Source: Bacteroidetes bacterium UBA1935 (GTDB lineage: Bacteria; Bacteroidota; Bacteroidia; Chitinophagales; Chitinophagaceae). From it: DNA of 64,000 nt. The position numbers and the translations under genes were made by a program. Shown here one piece after another: positions 62,034 to 64,000 of the stretch. Numbering within the stretch: the stretch's first letter is position 1; each line of letters begins with the position of its first letter. The notes below the pieces were generated by a model. That model worked only from the letters and a program-made list of their open reading frames with translations, searched no databases and had not been told where the DNA came from. The DNA is taken from contig DDFF01000015.1 in assembly GCA_002337045.1 (NCBI GenBank), forward strand, positions 62,001 through 126,000, given 5' to 3'.

Positions 62034-63701
62034 TTATTTGAATTGTACCCAAGCCACTTTAGCTACTTTCTTTCTGCCATCACGGTCTACCATTAAGGTG
62101 GCATATGTTTTGGTTTTAGGATTGTAGTGAGAAGATTCTACATAGCAGAATTTAGAATAGTCATCATCTTTGGGTGCACCAAAAAGATAAAACTCTTCCG
62201 CTTTGCCATTATTCAGTTTGTAGCACATCGTATTCGATTCGCTGATTGCCACCACCTGTTTTAGTTTATTGTATTTCTGTTCTGCTTTTCTTTCTATGTT
62301 TTCAGGATAATCGTTGAAGATTACATAACGTCCATCGGGTGTTGTAACATAGTCGTAAGAAAGGAATGCATTGTTGTGAATTGCCCCCATTGTATAGCCA
62401 AACATTTGCGCACCACGGAAAGACCAAAAGCCTTTTGATTTGTTATAGATATACAAAGGGTCAATCTTGCCATTTGCCATTTGCTCCTTTGGTACCATTG
62501 TACCGCTTACTTCATTCCCTTTAGCATCGTAGTCGGCAATACCGATGTTGTTGAGGTGTGTGCGGTATGATACTGCACCTTGTGAACTGACAAGCATATC
62601 GAGTGTCATTTCTTCGCTTAGTACAGTAGTACTGTTATCGGGGTTGATGACCATGTTTTGCGGCATGCCATGGAAGCCCTTTGAAAAACCATAAGCAGAT
62701 TTTGCTGTAGCATCTGCGTAGGCAGATCCACATGGTTTTGAATTAATGATGAACAGCGTTTCAGGGTCTATTGTTGTAAACAAAGTACCGTAATAAGTAG
62801 TGGTAGCCGGGCTAAAACCACGCCCTTTTGTTTTGCCTAAGGTAAGGGTCAAAAGCTGTATCAACCCTGTGCCCGGGTTGTATTGCATTACAGCTTCCGT
62901 GTTTTTAAAGTCGTCTGTGTTTCCCAGTTGTTTATTCTGGAAAGTAGTATCACCTGCATTCAGTTTTGAAACAATAACACGTGAGTCTTTGCCGCCCGAT
63001 GCAGCTGTATTGAACCCGTATGTACATGCAATAATATGTTTGTCGCTGTGTACAGTAAGGCCAATGAGGTTGATATATTTAAAACCCTGAGATGGATAGT
63101 TGGCTCTATTTATTTCTTTGTGGCTGCCGTTGTAATGAACAATTTCTATTCTGTTACTGCTTTCTTCTGCAAAAGAGTTAAAGTTTACAATGGCATAGCA
63201 ATCAGATTGTGGGTCTTTTTCTACACGAAAATCGGCTTCTTCAACCTTGCCGAAAGCCATGGCGTAGGCTGCGCCTGCAGCATAACGCTGTAGTTCGTTG
63301 ATGTTTTCTTCCTTCAGCATAGCGCCCGTATTAGGATCCAGAATAATACGGAAGAGAGTAGGCGTACGGTCTAATAATTGCTGTAGGAAGATGACTGGTT
63401 TACCGTCTATTTCAAACAAACCTTCGATAACGGAAGCTTTCATTTTGCGAGGCTCCCATAGTTTGCTCTGCAGTACTTTTTTGCTGGCAAATGCACGGTT
63501 CTGGTTGTAAACAGTTACTTCAATCCCCTCCTTACTGAAATTGAAAAGAAAAGTATTGCCGTTGGAGAGCTGCATTACTTTATTCCAGCCATTTTCTGGT
63601 TCATCAAATGAATTGCTGTATTTGACATCGGTTGGTTGTGCCTTGGCTCCGCTGCCGGTTAGCAGGGCAAGGCTTAGGATAGATAATACTAAAGGTTTCA
63701 T
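62034..63701 (-). CDS. Exported protein of unknown function
   Basis: 555 aa. Signal peptide (MKPLVLSILSLALLTGSGAKA). The mature protein has repeated strand patterns (QLSNGNTFLFNFSKEG, YNPGTGLIQLLTLTLGK, VTTPDGRYVIFNDYPEN) suggesting a beta-propeller. No catalytic motif seen. Likely periplasmic or cell-surface. The cytochrome c peroxidase-like gene lies 59 bp upstream on the same strand. Confidence 0.8.
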   Translation of the reverse strand: MKPLVLSILSLALLTGSGAKAQPTDVKYSNSFDEPENGWNKVMQLSNGNTFLFNFSKEGIEVTVYNQNRAFASKKVLQSKLWEPRKMKASVIEGLFEIDGKPVIFLQQLLDRTPTLFRIILDPNTGAMLKEENINELQRYAAGAAYAMAFGKVEEADFRVEKDPQSDCYAIVNFNSFAEESSNRIEIVHYNGSHKEINRANYPSQGFKYINLIGLTVHSDKHIIACTYGFNTAASGGKDSRVIVSKLNAGDTTFQNKQLGNTDDFKNTEAVMQYNPGTGLIQLLTLTLGKTKGRGFSPATTTYYGTLFTTIDPETLFIINSKPCGSAYADATAKSAYGFSKGFHGMPQNMVINPDNSTTVLSEEMTLDMLVSSQGAVSYRTHLNNIGIADYDAKGNEVSGTMVPKEQMANGKIDPLYIYNKSKGFWSFRGAQMFGYTMGAIHNNAFLSYDYVTTPDGRYVIFNDYPENIERKAEQKYNKLKQVVAISESNTMCYKLNNGKAEEFYLFGAPKDDDYSKFCYVESSHYNPKTKTYATLMVDRDGRKKVAKVAWVQFK

Positions 63702-63760
63702 ATTGGTATTTATTGAGGTCCAATATAAAACGCGAACAGTAGAATAAAGAATAATCCGGG

Positions 63761-64000
63761 TTATTTCTTCTTGGCAAATCTGTCGTCTGTAAGTGCCAAC
63801 AAGAAGGCTTCTAAGTCTTGCTTATCTTGTTCTGTGAGTCCCAGCGGTTTTGCCAGTACTGAATCTCTATTGATGCCATCGGGCATTTTTGCGTGTGGGT
63901 TATCATAGTAATCAATCACCTCGCGCAGGGTTTTGAAGCTGCCATCGTGCATGTAAGGTGCAGTCATGGCTACATTGCGTAAGCTAGGTACTTTCATCTT
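63761..64000 (-). CDS. Cytochrome c peroxidase/MauG-type protein (partial, C-terminus only)
   Basis: The last 79 residues are visible; the frame continues past the window edge. KVPSLRNVAMTAPYMHDGSF contains the conserved Met (axial haem ligand region) and is the C-terminal signature of di-haem cytochrome c peroxidases, followed by LREVIDYYDN and the EQDKQDLEAFLLAL helix. Haem-binding CxxCH motifs would lie outside the window. Periplasmic in known members. Confidence 0.88.
   Translation of the reverse strand, partial: KMKVPSLRNVAMTAPYMHDGSFKTLREVIDYYDNPHAKMPDGINRDSVLAKPLGLTEQDKQDLEAFLLALTDDRFAKKK

Noticed and set aside
1..64000. CRISPR arrays, rRNA genes, insertion sequences with terminal repeats, phage structural genes
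   Set aside because: Looked for and not seen; the only short tandem repeats are those reported in hsdS and near 53271.

Overview
This window comes from a Bacteroidota chromosome, most likely a Chitinophagales-type organism. The clues are perfect sigma-ABfr-type promoter elements (TTTG, 19 bp, TAnnTTTG), a CzcA transporter fused to a TolC-like domain, adjacent batD and batE genes, a DUF4248 gene and a carboxypeptidase-regulatory-like domain on a secreted protein. I cannot name a genus from sequence alone.

Left chromosomal part (1-16.4 kb): a minus-strand operon (tautomerase, SDR, DJ-1/PfpI protein) divergent from an AraC regulator; a heavy-metal RND efflux operon (small exported protein, CzcA-TolC fusion, CzcB-like adaptor); a large exported propeller-amidohydrolase; a berberine-bridge-type FAD oxidoreductase; and several small hypothetical, lipoprotein and membrane genes with clear hairpin terminators.

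Middle part (about 16.42-55.80 kb): a genomic island of about 39 kb inserted in the 3' end of a tRNA-Ser(GGA) gene. An 18-bp imperfect direct repeat of the tRNA 3' end marks both edges. The displaced original tRNA terminator lies just left of the left copy. A serine recombinase with a frameshifted 3' end sits at the right edge, next to the intact tRNA. The cargo is visibly more AT-rich than the flanks. In order it holds: a type IC restriction-modification cassette with an embedded PrrC-like anticodon nuclease (hsdM-hsdS-prrC-hsdR, the order of the E. coli prr locus); an orphan NarL-type response regulator; a papain-like cysteine protease; a Tc (insecticidal toxin complex) locus with a 3254-aa TcA and a 2539-aa natural TcB-TcC fusion; a TPR protein tightly coupled to that toxin; a promoterless orphan RHS/TcC tip cassette followed by a tightly coupled small gene; a WYL regulator with a recognisable promoter and operator; a divergent operon of membrane protein, amidohydrolase, pYEATS-like membrane protein, lipoprotein and a small helical protein split by an in-frame TGA; and finally small DUF4248-type genes and the recombinase.

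Right chromosomal part (55.8-64 kb): tRNA-Ser, TatD nuclease, polysaccharide deacetylase, BatE and BatD, an SDR, a Dph6-like ATP pyrophosphatase, an SMR (Gdx/SugE-type) exporter, a 555-aa exported protein and the C-terminus of a MauG/cytochrome c peroxidase.

The most interesting content is (i) the Tc toxin with a replaceable tip and candidate immunity genes, and (ii) the WYL-controlled operon at 47.9-52.1 kb, which looks like an uncharacterised membrane-anchored conflict system. Functions given for both are inferences from architecture and motifs.
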